Below, piece after piece: positions 39,274 to 49,429 of a stretch of 64,000 bases of DNA. The stretch is taken from NCBI RefSeq assembly GCF_040536835.1, contig NZ_CP159578.1, forward strand, positions 3,968,001-4,032,000, given 5' to 3'. The DNA is from Salinicola endophyticus. GTDB lineage: Bacteria > Pseudomonadota > Gammaproteobacteria > Pseudomonadales > Halomonadaceae. A model generated the notes under the pieces. The model saw only the letters and a list, made by a program, of their open reading frames with translations, was not told where the DNA came from and searched no databases. The first letter of the stretch is position 1. Each line of letters starts with the position of its first letter. The position numbers and the translations under genes were made by a program.

Positions 39274-39747
39274 TCACAGCCCCAGCGCGGACAACCCCGG
39301 GTGATCGTCGGGCCGTCGCCCCAGCGGCCAGTGGAACAGCCGCTCGTCGGCGCGGATCGGCAGGTCGTTGAGACTGGCGTGGCGCTCGGCCATCAGCCCG
39401 TTGGCGTCGAAGCGCCAGTTCTCGTTGCCGTAGGAGCGGAACCAGTTGCCGGAATCATCGTGCCACTCGTAGGCGTAGCGCACCGCGATACGCTCGCCAT
39501 CGAAGGCCCACAGCTCCTTGATCAAGCGGTAGTCGAGCTCGCGCGCCCACTTGCGCGCGAGAAAGGCGCGCGCCTCGTCCCGCCCATGGATGAACTCGGC
39601 GCGATTGCGCCAGCGCGTGTCGGCGGTATAGGCCAGCGCAACCTTGTCGGGGTCACGGCTGTTCCAGCCATCTTCGGCCAGGCGCACCTTGCGTATCGCG
39701 CTATCACGGTCGAACGGGGGCAGCGGGGGGCGGGATTCTTGGCTCAT
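39274..39747 (-). CDS. NTF2-like DUF1348 protein
   Basis: A 157-aa cytosolic cone-shaped fold protein (DUF1348, SnoaL/NTF2-like). Characteristic strings are [53 protein letters not shown] and [18 protein letters not shown]. The family has no established reaction. AGGAG precedes the ATG. It lies between KGSADH and betC on the same strand but with wide spacing. Confidence 0.87.
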   Translation of the reverse strand: MSQESRPPLPPFDRDSAIRKVRLAEDGWNSRDPDKVALAYTADTRWRNRAEFIHGRDEARAFLARKWARELDYRLIKELWAFDGERIAVRYAYEWHDDSGNWFRSYGNENWRFDANGLMAERHASLNDLPIRADERLFHWPLGRRPDDHPGLSALGL

Positions 39748-39923
39748 GGGGGACTCCTCGAAGCTAGGCGCTATCTGAAAACGGCCATCTCGCGGCGCTG
39801 CGACAGGGCCGGGTAAGCGTGGGGGTGGATGCGCTACTCAGGCAGCAGTCTGCCACGCGCACGCTGATACATCGCCCGCGGGAAACGACCGATCGCCGCC
39901 CCTGGGCGACCCGTGTAGCCACG

Positions 39924-39955
39924 AAAAAGCCGCCCCCCGAGTATGGAGAGCGGCT
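39924..39955 (-). terminator. Terminator after the semialdehyde dehydrogenase gene
   Basis: On the minus strand AGCCGC ... GCGGCT with an inner CTCC/GGGG pairing is followed by TTTTTCG, 32 bp past the stop. A typical Rho-independent form. Confidence 0.75.
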
Positions 39956-39986
39956 GAGGCAATCTCTAGCGAGTGTCGAGCGGGGC

Positions 39987-41564
39987 TCAGCTTTCGCGCT
40001 TGCCGTCGACCAGACGCTTGAGTGTCAGCGGGTTGTCCTGCTTGAGCGCTTCCGGCAGCAGCGCGTCGGGCAGGTTCTGATAGCAGACCGGGCGCAGGAA
40101 GCGATGAATGGCCGCCGTACCCACCGAGGTGGTGCGCGCATCCGAGGTCGCCGGGAAGGGGCCGCCGTGGACCATGGCGTCACACACCTCGACCCCGGTG
40201 GGCCAGCCGTTGACCAGAATGCGCCCCGCCTTGCGTTCGAGCGTCGGCAGCAGCTCGCGCGCGGCGTCGAGGTCGGCGTCATCCATCTGCAGCGTGATCG
40301 TCAGCTGGCCTTCCAGATGTTCGGTGACCTTTTTGAGCTCGGCGGCATCGGCGCACTCGACCACCAGCGAGGTGGAGCCGAACACCTCGGCCTGCAGCGC
40401 CTCGTCGCCGAGAAAGTCCTGGGCCGCGGTCACGAACAGGCCGGTCTGGCACTGGTTGGGGCCATCGCCCTTGCTGCCCCGCGCGACTTCCCGCGCCTTG
40501 CCGCTGTCGGCGAGGCCTTTGACGCCGCTTTCGTAGGCTTCGAAGATGCCAGGGGTCAGCATGGTCTGGCTACCGCTGGCCTTGACCGCCTCACCGGCCG
40601 CCGCGACGAAGGCGTCGAGCGCCGGCCCCTTGACCGCAATCACCAGGCCGGGATTGGTGCAGAACTGCCCCGCGCCCATGTTGAGCGAGGCGACGAACGC
40701 TTCACCCATCTCCTTGCCGCGCGCCGCCAGGGCTGCCGGCAGCGGGAACACCGGGTTGATCGAGCTCATCTCGGCGTAGAACGGAATCGGCTCGGGGCGC
40801 GACTGCGCCGCCTTCCACAGCGCCAGACCGCCGCTGCGCGAGCCGGTGAAGCCGGCCGCCTTGATCCGCGGGTCGGTGACCAGCGCCTGCCCCACTTCGC
40901 GGCCGGAGCCGAACAGCAGCGAGAACACGCCTTCCGGCAGCCCGCACTGCTTCACCGCCGCCTGGATCGCGCGGCCGACCAGCTCACTGGTACCGGGGTG
41001 GGCGGAGTGCGCCTTGACGATCACCGGGCAGCCGGCGGCCAGCGCCGAGGCGGTATCGCCGCCGGCCACCGAGAAGGCGAGCGGGAAGTTACTGGCCCCG
41101 AACACCACCACCGGGCCGAGCCCGATCTGACGCTGGCGCAGGTCGACCCGCGGCAGCGGCTGGCGCTCGGGCAGCGCCGGATCGACGCGCACGTCGAGCC
41201 ACTCGCCGTCACGCACCACGCGGGCGAACAGGCGCAGCTGGCCGCAGGTGCGCCCGCGCTCGCCCTGGATGCGCGCCTGCGGCAGGCCGGACTCGGCCAC
41301 CGCACGCTCGACCAGGGTGTCGCCCAGCGCCTCGATCTGCTCGGCAATGGTTTCCAGAAACTTGGCGCGGGTCTCCAGCGAGGTTTCGCGGTAGTGGTCG
41401 AAGGCCGCCCAGGCCAGCTCGCAGGCACGCTCGACCTCTGCCTGGGTGCCACCCGCGTAGGCCGGCTCGAGACGCTCGTCGGTGGCCGGGTTGATCGCGT
41501 GGATGGGATCGCGGCTGCCGGTCACGGCCTGCTGGCCGATCAGCATGTCACCTGTCAGATTCAT
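39987..41564 (-). CDS. Alpha-ketoglutarate semialdehyde dehydrogenase
   Basis: A 525-aa NAD(P)-dependent dehydrogenase of the 2,5-dioxovalerate type that converts the product of KdgD to 2-oxoglutarate. [36 protein letters not shown] and [14 protein letters not shown] line the cofactor site. The catalytic Glu lies in [11 protein letters not shown] and the catalytic Cys in [17 protein letters not shown] precedes the ATG. It is the third enzyme after kdgD and gudD on the same strand, with 288 bp of spacer containing a hairpin. Confidence 0.9.
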   Translation of the reverse strand: MNLTGDMLIGQQAVTGSRDPIHAINPATDERLEPAYAGGTQAEVERACELAWAAFDHYRETSLETRAKFLETIAEQIEALGDTLVERAVAESGLPQARIQGERGRTCGQLRLFARVVRDGEWLDVRVDPALPERQPLPRVDLRQRQIGLGPVVVFGASNFPLAFSVAGGDTASALAAGCPVIVKAHSAHPGTSELVGRAIQAAVKQCGLPEGVFSLLFGSGREVGQALVTDPRIKAAGFTGSRSGGLALWKAAQSRPEPIPFYAEMSSINPVFPLPAALAARGKEMGEAFVASLNMGAGQFCTNPGLVIAVKGPALDAFVAAAGEAVKASGSQTMLTPGIFEAYESGVKGLADSGKAREVARGSKGDGPNQCQTGLFVTAAQDFLGDEALQAEVFGSTSLVVECADAAELKKVTEHLEGQLTITLQMDDADLDAARELLPTLERKAGRILVNGWPTGVEVCDAMVHGGPFPATSDARTTSVGTAAIHRFLRPVCYQNLPDALLPEALKQDNPLTLKRLVDGKRES

Positions 41565-41635
41565 CTTGCCTCCTGAAGTGGTAATGGTCGTGCGTTGGCT
41601 GCCGGCCGCAGCCGGATCAGCCAGGCCAGGCCGCC

Positions 41636-41668
41636 TACGAAAACCGCCCCGGTGACGGCTTTTTCGTA
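41636..41668 (-). terminator. Bulged hairpin between gudD and the dehydrogenase
   Basis: TACGAAAACCG and CGGCTTTTTCGTA pair with a two-nucleotide bulge. The loop is GC-rich and one arm is T-rich. It may terminate or attenuate the kdgD-gudD transcript. Confidence 0.45.
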
Positions 41669-41744
41669 CGCGCCCTGGCGTCTAGGATCGCAACGGACCC
41701 TCGAGAGCCTAGCAGCATGGTCGCCTAGAGAGCGCCGTTTACGA

Positions 41745-41779
41745 CTAAGGGCTAAGGACTAAAGGCTAAGGGCTAAAGA
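41745..41779 (+). repeat. Five tandem heptamers CTAARGR
   Basis: CTAAGGG, CTAAGGA, CTAAAGG, CTAAGGG, CTAAAGA follow one another in the gudD/dehydrogenase spacer. A sixth, degenerate unit (CCAAGAA) follows. No function is known. Confidence 0.85.
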
Positions 41780-41852
41780 CCAAGAACCCAGGACTCAAAG
41801 CGCGACATCGACGCCAGGTCTCGGGCCCCGAGCCCGACACCGCCGCTAAGGC

Positions 41853-43235
41853 TCAGCGCACCAGCGCCGGGCGCTTGGGATCGAAGCGCCAGCCGTCGAT
41901 CAGGTACTGCATCGCCATGGCGTCGTCACGGCCTCCGGCCGGCAAGCGCCGGTAGTCGGCGTGGGCGCGTTCGACCGCGTCCATGTCGAGCTCGATGCCC
42001 AGCCCCGGGGCGTCGGTGACCGCCACGCGGCCGTCGACGATGCTCGGCGGCTCGCGGGTCAGGCGCGCATCACCCTCCTGCCAGATCCAGTGGGTATCGA
42101 GTGCGCTCACCCGGCCCACCGCCGCCGCGCCGACATGCGCGAACATCGCCAGCGAGACATCGAAGTGATTATTGGAGTGAGAGCCCCAGGTCATGCCGTG
42201 ATCCTGACACAGCTGGGAGACGCGCACGGCGCCGGAGAGGGTCCAGAAGTGCGGGTCGGCGAGCGGAATGTCCACCGCGCGCAGCATCAGCGCGTGGGCC
42301 ATCTCGCGCCAGTTGGTGGCGACCATGTTGGTGGCCACCGGCAGCCCCGTGGCGTGGCGGAACTCGGCCAGGATCTCGCGCCCGGAAAAGCCCTGCTCGG
42401 CACCACAGGGATCCTCGGCATAGGCGAGCACGCCATGCAGGTCGCGGCACAGCCGGATCGCTTCGTCGAGGGACCAGGCGCCGTTGGGGTCGAGCGTGGT
42501 GCGCGCTTCGGGGAATGCCGCGTGCAGCGCGCTGACCGCCTCGATCTCCTGCGCCCCCGGCAGCACCCCGCCCTTGAGCTTGAAGTCACGGAAGCCGTAG
42601 CGATCATGCGCGGCCTGGGCCTGCTCGACGATCGCCTGCGGCGTCATCGCCGGCTGGTCGCGCAGGCGATACCAGTCGTGCCCCGAGCCAGCGCCGGCAG
42701 ACGCGCTGCCGCGCCGATAGTCGAGCGGCGTAGCGTGGCCGTCGCCGATGAAGAAGAGATAGCCGAGCACCTCGACATGCTCGCGCTGGCGCCCGTCTCC
42801 CAGCAGATCCACCACCGGCACGCCGAGGAACTGGCCCAGCAGATCGAGCAGCGCCGCTTCCAGCGCTGCCACTGCGTTGATACGCAACTCGAAGGTCCAG
42901 GAGCCACGGCCGAAGTCCTCGAAATCGGCACTGCGCCCGCGCGCGTGGAGTGACGCCACCACCCCGCGCAGTTGGCCCAGCGACTGCCCGAGTACGCGCT
43001 CGCGGGCCTGCTCCAGCGAGCGCTGGATGGTCTCGCCCCCCGGCGCCTCGCCGACCCCGACGTGGCCGGCGCTATCTTCGAGGATCACCAGATTGCGGGT
43101 GAACCAGGGCGCGTGGGCCCCGCCGATATTGAGCAGCATGCTGTCGCGGGCGGCGACCGGAATCACCCGCATGGCGGTGATGGTCGGTGTGGCGTGCCTG
43201 GGCTTGGCATTCATGGTCGTGGCGTGGCTGGGCAT
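41853..43235 (-). CDS. gudD: D-glucarate dehydratase
   Basis: A 460-aa enolase-superfamily enzyme dehydrating D-glucarate to 5-dehydro-4-deoxy-D-glucarate. The catalytic KxK is in [11 protein letters not shown]. Metal ligands are in [23 protein letters not shown] and ATNMVATNW, and the His base in [18 protein letters not shown]. This set is that of GudD rather than mandelate racemase. GGAGG precedes the ATG at 43235. No adjacent GudP-type transporter is present, but the operon order kdgD-gudD-dehydrogenase makes the pathway clear. Confidence 0.92.
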   Translation of the reverse strand: MPSHATTMNAKPRHATPTITAMRVIPVAARDSMLLNIGGAHAPWFTRNLVILEDSAGHVGVGEAPGGETIQRSLEQARERVLGQSLGQLRGVVASLHARGRSADFEDFGRGSWTFELRINAVAALEAALLDLLGQFLGVPVVDLLGDGRQREHVEVLGYLFFIGDGHATPLDYRRGSASAGAGSGHDWYRLRDQPAMTPQAIVEQAQAAHDRYGFRDFKLKGGVLPGAQEIEAVSALHAAFPEARTTLDPNGAWSLDEAIRLCRDLHGVLAYAEDPCGAEQGFSGREILAEFRHATGLPVATNMVATNWREMAHALMLRAVDIPLADPHFWTLSGAVRVSQLCQDHGMTWGSHSNNHFDVSLAMFAHVGAAAVGRVSALDTHWIWQEGDARLTREPPSIVDGRVAVTDAPGLGIELDMDAVERAHADYRRLPAGGRDDAMAMQYLIDGWRFDPKRPALVR

Positions 43236-43358
43236 GGCGCCTCCAGCGGTGAGAGCGAGACGGCCCGGCGTCGGTCGGGCCAAATGGAGTGAACGACAGC
43301 GGCCGCCGGCGATGGGCGGCGCTTAGATAGCGACAGCGGCCACCGGCGGCCGCAGGGA

Positions 43359-44276
43359 TCACAGACGCTCGGCGTGTTCGATCAGCCGTCTCAGCGTCTC
43401 CAGCTCCTGGGCGCTGGGCATCACCAGCGGCGCGCGCACATCGCCCGCGGGGTAGCCGACCAGTCCGGCGCCGGCCTTGATCAGGCTCACCGCATAGCCC
43501 TTGGTGGTATCGCGCAGGCCGACGAAGGGAATGAAGAACTCCTGAGTGACGCGGCGCACGAAGGCGTGGTCACCCTCACGCAGCGCCCGATAGAACTTCA
43601 CCGCCAGCGCCGGCACGAAGTTGAACACCGCCGACGAGTAGGTGCTGACGCCGATCGCCAGATACGCTTCGGCGATGATCTCGGCGGTGGGCACGCCACC
43701 AACGTAGGCCAGGCGCTCGCCCAGCGTCTTGATGGTGATGTTGAGCGACTGCATGTCGCCCTTGCCGTCCTTGAGGCCGACCAGGTTGGGGCAGCGCTCG
43801 GCCAGCGCCTTGACGCCGTCGACATCGAGCACGCCATTGGCACGGTTGTAATAGATCACCCCCAGCTCGGTGGACTCGCATACGCTGGCGGCATACTCGA
43901 CGATGCCCGCCTGCGGGCACTCGGTGAGGTAGGGGGGCATCAGCAGGATGCCGTCGGCGCCCGCGTCCTGCGCCGCCTTGGCATGCGCCTTGGCCAGTTC
44001 GGCGCTCTGCCCGGCGCTGGCGATGATCGGCACGTGGCCACCCAGGACCTCCACCGCGATGGTGACGATCTCGCGATACTCATCCAGCGTCAGGTTGAAG
44101 AACTCCCCGGTCCCCCCAGCGACGAACAGCGCCGACACGTCGTAGTCCTTGAGCCAGGCGAGCCGCCGGCGGTAGCTCTCGGCATCGAACTGGCCGTGGG
44201 CATCGAAGTCGGTCACCGGAAAGGAGAGCAGACCGTCGGTGATGGAGGCTTTGAGCGCGTCTCTGGAAAAATTCAC
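43359..44276 (-). CDS. kdgD: 5-dehydro-4-deoxyglucarate dehydratase
   Basis: A 305-aa DapA-superfamily TIM barrel that dehydrates and decarboxylates 5-dehydro-4-deoxyglucarate to 2,5-dioxopentanoate. FVAGGTGEFFNLTLDEY is the substrate loop, GVIYYNRANG contains the conserved tyrosine, and the Schiff-base lysine lies in LVGLKDGKGD. GTG is the start, with GAGGA before it. It is the first gene of the glucarate transcript, with a perfect inverted repeat 130-150 bp upstream. Confidence 0.92.
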   Translation of the reverse strand: MNFSRDALKASITDGLLSFPVTDFDAHGQFDAESYRRRLAWLKDYDVSALFVAGGTGEFFNLTLDEYREIVTIAVEVLGGHVPIIASAGQSAELAKAHAKAAQDAGADGILLMPPYLTECPQAGIVEYAASVCESTELGVIYYNRANGVLDVDGVKALAERCPNLVGLKDGKGDMQSLNITIKTLGERLAYVGGVPTAEIIAEAYLAIGVSTYSSAVFNFVPALAVKFYRALREGDHAFVRRVTQEFFIPFVGLRDTTKGYAVSLIKAGAGLVGYPAGDVRAPLVMPSAQELETLRRLIEHAERL

Positions 44277-44407
44277 CTGGATTCCTCGCTAAGGGCTGGC
44301 ACGGGCATAAGGGCTGATATGGGGACAAGGGCTGACATGGATAGACGCCGGCAGCGCCCTGTCGACATCACATACCTGCCGACGCATCAGCGGCAGGCTC
44401 GATGTCG

Positions 44408-44427
44408 ATGATGTTGTCATACATCAT
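44408..44427. promoter_or_regulatory. Operator candidate upstream of kdgD-gudD
   Basis: ATGATGT and ACATCAT are perfect arms around TGTCAT. The shape resembles a GntR-type (FadR-like) operator. TATAGT/TATGAT -10-like strings overlap it on the minus strand. No GntR gene is adjacent; the GntR-UTRA at 50447 is 6 kb away. Confidence 0.55.
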
Positions 44428-44557
44428 ACTATAGTGCCGTTATACCTTAGCCCAAAGCCTAGGAACACACGGACCAGCCTGGCGCGCGGCTGGGGCGCCC
44501 CTCACCGTGGCGAGCTGTGACGTGCAGACGTCGATGCCCTGCCCGCCAGCGAGCCCC

Positions 44558-45049
44558 TCAGCGCCCCAGCGGAATCCGGGTACTCGAGAGCACCTCACGC
44601 AGCCCCATGAAGGAGCGGATCTGGCGCACACCGGGCAGATAGATGAGCTGCTCGGCGTGCAGGCGGTTGAAGCTCTGGCTGTCGCGGGTGCGGATCATCA
44701 GGAAGTAGTCGAACTCGCCGGTGACCAGATGGCACGCCATGCAGCCGGAGATATGCCGCGCCGCCGCCTCGAAGTCGGCGAACGACTGCGGCGTGGAGCG
44801 ATCCAGCACCACGCCGATCACCACCACCATGCCGGCGTTCAGGCGCTCGGCGTCGAGCACCGCCACCACCTCCTTGATCAGGCCGCTGCGCTTGAGCCGC
44901 TCGACCCGGCGCAGACACGCCGGTGGGCTGAGATTGACCCGCTCCGCCAGCGCCACGTTGGAGAGCGAGGCGTCGTGCTGGAGCACGTCGAGGATCTGAC
45001 GGTCGATACGATCCAGCGGCGGCGCCTCGGCGGCGTCAGAGAGCGTCAT
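44558..45049 (-). CDS. Lrp/AsnC-family regulator, probable AcdR
   Basis: A 163-aa regulator. Residues 12-60 form the winged helix (LDRIDRQILDVLQHDASLSN ... CLRRVERLKRSGLIK). Residues 70-155 form the RAM effector domain. It is divergent from the ACC deaminase gene, the arrangement known for acdR-acdS in other proteobacteria, where AcdR activates acdS. The regulator role is inferred from this arrangement. Confidence 0.85.
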   Translation of the reverse strand: MTLSDAAEAPPLDRIDRQILDVLQHDASLSNVALAERVNLSPPACLRRVERLKRSGLIKEVVAVLDAERLNAGMVVVIGVVLDRSTPQSFADFEAAARHISGCMACHLVTGEFDYFLMIRTRDSQSFNRLHAEQLIYLPGVRQIRSFMGLREVLSSTRIPLGR

Positions 45050-45072
45050 GGCAACACCTCAGCTTAATTTTA

Positions 45073-45098
45073 TTGTGCGTCAGTTATTTTTAGCACAA
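45073..45098. promoter_or_regulatory. Lrp-type operator candidate between regulator and acdS
   Basis: TTGTGC and GCACAA form perfect arms separated by 14 A/T-rich bases, within an A/T-rich stretch (45060-45170) of the divergent promoter region. Confidence 0.5.
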
Positions 45099-45277
45099 CT
45101 ATCGATGACATAACTCCACTTATTACTCATATCAGTCCGAAAAAAGATCGCAACTTGCAACCTTACCAATCGGCTTTCCTGATAGCGTTTTAGGCACTGT
45201 CTGCCAAGCACCCAGGCATCGCATTCCCGCGACCAGCGGTCTTGCCGCTGCCATCACAACGACAATCCGGTGACCCC

Positions 45278-46294
45278 ATGAGACTCGATCGTTTTCCCCG
45301 CTATCCCCTCACCTTCGGCCCCTCTCCGATCACCCCGCTCAAGCGCCTGAGCGAGCATCTCGGTGGCGAGGTCGAGCTCTACGCCAAGCGCGAAGACTGC
45401 AACAGCGGGCTCGCCTTCGGCGGCAACAAGACGCGCAAGCTCGAATACCTGATTCCGGAAGTGCTCGAGGGCGGCTACGACACCCTGGTCTCGATCGGCG
45501 GCATCCAGTCCAACCAGACCCGCCAGGTCGCCGCGGTGGCCGCGCATCTCGGCCTCGAGTGCGTGCTGGTGCAGGAGAACTGGGTCAACTACGACGACAG
45601 CCATTACGACAAGGTCGGCAACATCGAGCTGTCACGCATCATGGGCGCCGACGTGCGCCTCGACCCGGCGGGCTTCGATATCGGCATCCGCGCGAGCTGG
45701 GAGCGCGCGCTGGAGGACGTGCGAGCGCGCGGCGGCAAGCCTTATCCGATCCCCGCCGGCTGCTCCGAACACCCCTACGGCGGCCTCGGCTTCGTCGGCT
45801 TCGCCGAAGAGGTGCGCCAGCAGGAGCGCGAGCTGGGCTTCACCTTCGACTACATCGTGGTCTGCTCGGTGACCGGCAGCACCCAGGCCGGCATGGTGGT
45901 GGGCTTCGCCGCCGATGGCCGGGCGCGTCGAGTCATCGGCATCGACGCCTCGGCCAAGCCGGAGCGGACCCACGCCCAGATCCTGCGTATCGCCCAGAAT
46001 ACCGCCGAGCTGGTCGACCTCGGCCAACCGATCGAGGCCGAGGATGTGATCCTCGACACCCGCTTCGGGCATCCCGAGTACGGCCTGCCCAACGACGGCA
46101 CCCTGGAGGCCATCCGCCTCTGCGGCCGGCTCGAGGGCGTGCTCACCGACCCGGTCTACGAGGGCAAGTCGATGCACGGCATGATCGACAAGGTACGCCG
46201 CGGCGAATTTCCCGCCGGCTCCCGGGTGCTCTACGCCCATCTCGGCGGCGCCCCGGCGCTCAGCGCCTACAGCGAGCTGTTCCACGCCGGCTGA
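45278..46294 (+). CDS. acdS: 1-aminocyclopropane-1-carboxylate deaminase
   Basis: A 338-aa PLP enzyme converting ACC, the plant ethylene precursor, to 2-oxobutyrate and ammonia. The PLP lysine is K51 in [11 protein letters not shown]295 and L322, the residues that separate true ACC deaminases from D-cysteine desulfhydrases, are both present when counted from the chosen ATG. Length and N-terminus ([18 protein letters not shown]) match the characterised Pseudomonas enzyme. The start follows at 45278; the upstream in-frame GTG-like extension is not needed. Confidence 0.95.
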   Translation: MRLDRFPRYPLTFGPSPITPLKRLSEHLGGEVELYAKREDCNSGLAFGGNKTRKLEYLIPEVLEGGYDTLVSIGGIQSNQTRQVAAVAAHLGLECVLVQENWVNYDDSHYDKVGNIELSRIMGADVRLDPAGFDIGIRASWERALEDVRARGGKPYPIPAGCSEHPYGGLGFVGFAEEVRQQERELGFTFDYIVVCSVTGSTQAGMVVGFAADGRARRVIGIDASAKPERTHAQILRIAQNTAELVDLGQPIEAEDVILDTRFGHPEYGLPNDGTLEAIRLCGRLEGVLTDPVYEGKSMHGMIDKVRRGEFPAGSRVLYAHLGGAPALSAYSELFHAG

Positions 46295-46354
46295 GGGCCA
46301 TCGCCCTGGGGTATGCTGGCGGCTTCCCGTCACCCACCCAGCGAGGAGACGCGC

Positions 46355-47839
46355 ATGCCCCACGCCAACGCCGGCCCCACCATCGCGCACGCGCTCGATG
46401 AGATCGTCACCTGGAGCGCCACCACGCTCTCCCGGCGAATACACGCCCGCGAGGTATCGTGCCGCGACGTGATGGCGGCCTATCTGGCGCATATCGATGC
46501 CGCCAACCCGTCGCTCAATGCGCTCGTCTCCCGGCGCCCTTCGGCGACACTGCTGGCGGAGGCGGAGGCGGCCGACCGCGAACTCGCCGCCGGGCGCTCG
46601 CGCGGCTGGCTGCACGGCGTGCCCCAGGCGATCAAGGATCTCTCCGACGTGCAGGGGCTGCCCACCATGCAGGGCTCGCCGCTGTGCCGCGATCATCGCG
46701 CCGACGCCGACAGCCTGATGGTCGCGCGTATGCGCGCCGCCGGGGCCATCGTGATCGGCAAGACCAATACGCCGGAGTTCGGGCTCGGCTCGCACACCTA
46801 CAACCCGGTGTTCGGCGCCACCCGCAACGCCCACGCGCCGACCCGCACCGCCGGCGGCTCCAGCGGCGGTGCCGCCGCCGCGCTGGCCATGCGCCTGCTG
46901 CCGGTGGCCGACGGCAGCGACATGATGGGCTCGCTGCGCAACCCCGCCGCCTTCAACCAGGTGATCGGCCTGCGCCCCTCGTTCGGGCGCGTCCCCGGTC
47001 TGGCGCCGGAGGCGTTCGGCCAGCAGCTTGCCACCAACGGCCCCATGGGCCGCAGCGTCGAGGACGTGGCCCGCCTGCTCGCCGTGCAGGCGGGCTACGA
47101 CCGCCGCGCGCCGCTGTCGCTGGGTGAAGCGCTGCTGCCCACCGGGCAAGATCCGGCGGCGGCGCTCGAGCGCGACGGCGATGGCCTGCGTATCGCCTGG
47201 CTGGGGGACTGGTCGGGGCACCTGGCGCTGGAGCCGGGGGTGCTCGCGCTGTGCGAAAGCGCGCTGCAGCGGCTGGAAGCGGGCGGCTGCCGGATCGAAC
47301 CGGCGGCCCTGCCGTACTCGCCCGAGGCCCAGTGGCAGAGCTGGACCACCCTGCGCCACTGGGCGGTGTGCGGCAGTCTCGGCGGGTACTACGCCGACCC
47401 CGACAGCCGCCACCAGCTCAAGCCGGAGGCGCAATGGGAGGTCGCTCGCGGGCTCGCGCTCTCGGCCCAGGACATCCACGCGGCCAATGTGCGCCGCAGT
47501 GAGATCTATCGCGCCTGGTGCGCCCTCTTCGAACGGGTCGACTACGTCGCCATGCCCAGCGCTCAGGTATTCCCGTTCGCCCTCGACACGCCCTGGCCCG
47601 AGACCATCGACGGCCGCACCATGGATACCTACCACCGCTGGATGGAGGTGGTGGTGCCCGCCTCGCTGGCGGGTCTGCCCGCGATCAGCGTGCCCGCCGG
47701 CGTCGATGCCCGGGGCCTGCCGATGGGGCTGCAGTTGATCGGCGCCCCGCGCGACGACTGGGGCCTGCTGCAACTGGCACGTCTCTACGAGCGCATCAGC
47801 GGCGAGCTGGCCCCCATGCCCGCCGCGCTGAGCGGCTGA
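46355..47839 (+). CDS. Amidase-signature family amidase
   Basis: A 494-aa serine amidase. The catalytic triad is read as K94 (AIKDLSDV), S169 in AGGSSGGAAAALA and nucleophile S193 in DMMGSLRNPAAF. AGGAG precedes the ATG. It lies 60 bp after acdS on the same strand and probably shares its transcript. The substrate is unknown; it could supply carboxylates or ammonia from amides. Confidence 0.88.
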   Translation: MPHANAGPTIAHALDEIVTWSATTLSRRIHAREVSCRDVMAAYLAHIDAANPSLNALVSRRPSATLLAEAEAADRELAAGRSRGWLHGVPQAIKDLSDVQGLPTMQGSPLCRDHRADADSLMVARMRAAGAIVIGKTNTPEFGLGSHTYNPVFGATRNAHAPTRTAGGSSGGAAAALAMRLLPVADGSDMMGSLRNPAAFNQVIGLRPSFGRVPGLAPEAFGQQLATNGPMGRSVEDVARLLAVQAGYDRRAPLSLGEALLPTGQDPAAALERDGDGLRIAWLGDWSGHLALEPGVLALCESALQRLEAGGCRIEPAALPYSPEAQWQSWTTLRHWAVCGSLGGYYADPDSRHQLKPEAQWEVARGLALSAQDIHAANVRRSEIYRAWCALFERVDYVAMPSAQVFPFALDTPWPETIDGRTMDTYHRWMEVVVPASLAGLPAISVPAGVDARGLPMGLQLIGAPRDDWGLLQLARLYERISGELAPMPAALSG

Positions 47840-47902
47840 GCCTCGTCGCGAACCCCGCGCTCTGGCACTCGAGGCGCCAGGGACACGCGTCCAGAGGCGC
47901 AA

Positions 47903-47945
47903 TCCAGAAACACCGACTCAGAAACACCGATTCAGAAACACCAGG
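47903..47945 (+). repeat. Three tandem 14-bp units after the amidase gene
   Basis: TCAGAAACACCGAT is present three times with one or two changes per unit, running directly into the terminator hairpin at 47941. Confidence 0.8.
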
Positions 47946-47971
47946 GGCGGCATCGATGATGCCGCCCCTGG
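47941..47971. terminator. Bidirectional terminator hairpin
   Basis: CCAGGGGCGGCATC and its exact complement form a 14-bp stem around GAT, between the convergent amidase and SLC13-like genes. Confidence 0.75.
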
Positions 47972-48043
47972 CGGTTGGTCCTGTCGCCGGCGCGTCAGGC
48001 ACTTCCTGAAAAGTACTGTGCTCGCCGACTTTTCATGTGAACG

Positions 48044-49345
48044 TTAGAACACGAAGGTCAGCAGCAGGTTGAACACCATCGCCGCGACGAAGCCCAGCGG
48101 CGCGGCGCGGAACAGCAGCTTGGGCAGCAGCCCGGCACGCGCGCGGTCATCGGGGCAGGAGCCGAGGATCAGGCTGCCACCGGAGGAGAACGGCGAGATC
48201 GAGGTGGCCTGGGCGCCGACCACGATGGCGATGAAGATGATCATCGGGTCGATGGCCAGGGTGTTGGCGATCGGCAGCACCAGCGGGAACAGCGCCGGGG
48301 TGACCACGCCCAGGGTGCTGGCGAACAGCGACATCAGCGCCGCCGCCACGCCGAAGGCGACCGGAATCAGCGCCGGCGGGATGTTGGTGCCGATCCACGA
48401 CCCCAGCAGATCGATGGTGCCGGCCTTGATCGCCACCGAGATCAGCATGCCGACCCCGCAGATCATGATGATGGTGCCCCACGGCAGCGAGGCGATCGCC
48501 TGGCGCTCGTCGCCCAGCTTGAGCAGCAGCGCGATGACCGAGAACACGCTGGCGATCAGGCCGATATCGACCTTGGCGTTGACGAAGGCGATCGCGGCAT
48601 TGCCGGGCAGCAGCAGGCTGGCGATCGGCGGCAGCAGCACCGTGGCCATCATGATCAACGTCAGCGTCAGGGTGGTCTTCTGCTCGCGGTTGAGCGGCGC
48701 GGGACGCTCGATGTGCTCCAGCGAGGCCACCGCGCTGCCGCGCCGGCGCCCCACCACGATCAGCCCGGCGAGCACCACCACCGGCACGATCAGGGTGCTG
48801 GCGAAGATGCCCAGGGCATTGATGAAGGCCTGGTTGTCGGAGACGCCAGAACTGGTCATCAGGGTGCGGAAGATGATCCCGCTCTGGCTGGAGACGAAGT
48901 TGGCCCCGGCCAGCGCGCCGTAGTTCACCGCCATCCCCCCGACGATCAGGCTAAGACCGGTGCGGTTGCACAGCAGCAGGGTGATCGGTGCCATGAACGC
49001 CAGCACGGTGTAGTAGCCGGCGCCGAGCCCGGAGATCACCGTGGCGGCGAGAAAGATCGCGAACGGCATCAGGCTGGGCACGTTGCGGCAGCGGTACATC
49101 AGATGCTCGGCGAGCTTCTCCAGGGTGCCGTTGACGATGGCGAAACTGTAGAACAGGCAGACCGAGAAGATGATGAAGAAGATCTTCAGCGGCCAGGTGG
49201 CGATCACCTCCTTGGGGCTCATGCCCATGCCGAAGCAGCCGATCAGGTAGGCGAAGGCGATCGCGAACAGCCCGATGTTGAGCTTGAAGCGGTAGCCGAG
49301 AACGATGGAGACGATGATCGCCCCCACCACCAGCAGACTCATCAT
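48044..49345 (-). CDS. SLC13/MatC-like carboxylate permease
   Basis: A 433-aa inner-membrane protein with about eleven helices. The features AINYGALAGANF-like loop (AVNYGALAGANFVSSQSGI) and the C-terminal GAQATSISPFSSGGSLILG resemble the MatC N-terminal/SLC13-type ion transporter group that carries dicarboxylates. GAGGGG precedes the ATG. It lies 84 bp after the metal-dependent hydrolase on the same strand, so it probably imports that enzyme's substrate. No ATPase subunit is nearby. Confidence 0.8.
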   Translation of the reverse strand: MMSLLVVGAIIVSIVLGYRFKLNIGLFAIAFAYLIGCFGMGMSPKEVIATWPLKIFFIIFSVCLFYSFAIVNGTLEKLAEHLMYRCRNVPSLMPFAIFLAATVISGLGAGYYTVLAFMAPITLLLCNRTGLSLIVGGMAVNYGALAGANFVSSQSGIIFRTLMTSSGVSDNQAFINALGIFASTLIVPVVVLAGLIVVGRRRGSAVASLEHIERPAPLNREQKTTLTLTLIMMATVLLPPIASLLLPGNAAIAFVNAKVDIGLIASVFSVIALLLKLGDERQAIASLPWGTIIMICGVGMLISVAIKAGTIDLLGSWIGTNIPPALIPVAFGVAAALMSLFASTLGVVTPALFPLVLPIANTLAIDPMIIFIAIVVGAQATSISPFSSGGSLILGSCPDDRARAGLLPKLLFRAAPLGFVAAMVFNLLLTFVF

Positions 49346-49429
49346 GTCAGTTCCCCTCGTGCGTGATCCCGGTACCGGCGCGTCCGGCTCCCGGAGTGAT
49401 GTTGTTGGCGTGTCTGCGCAAGCGGGCGC

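Noticed and set aside
45632..47902. 756-aa minus-strand frame over acdS and the amidase
   Set aside because: Shadow of two real genes; it spans both without family similarity.
47903..47945. CRISPR-like array
   Set aside because: Units are 14 bp with no spacers between them; it is a simple tandem repeat.
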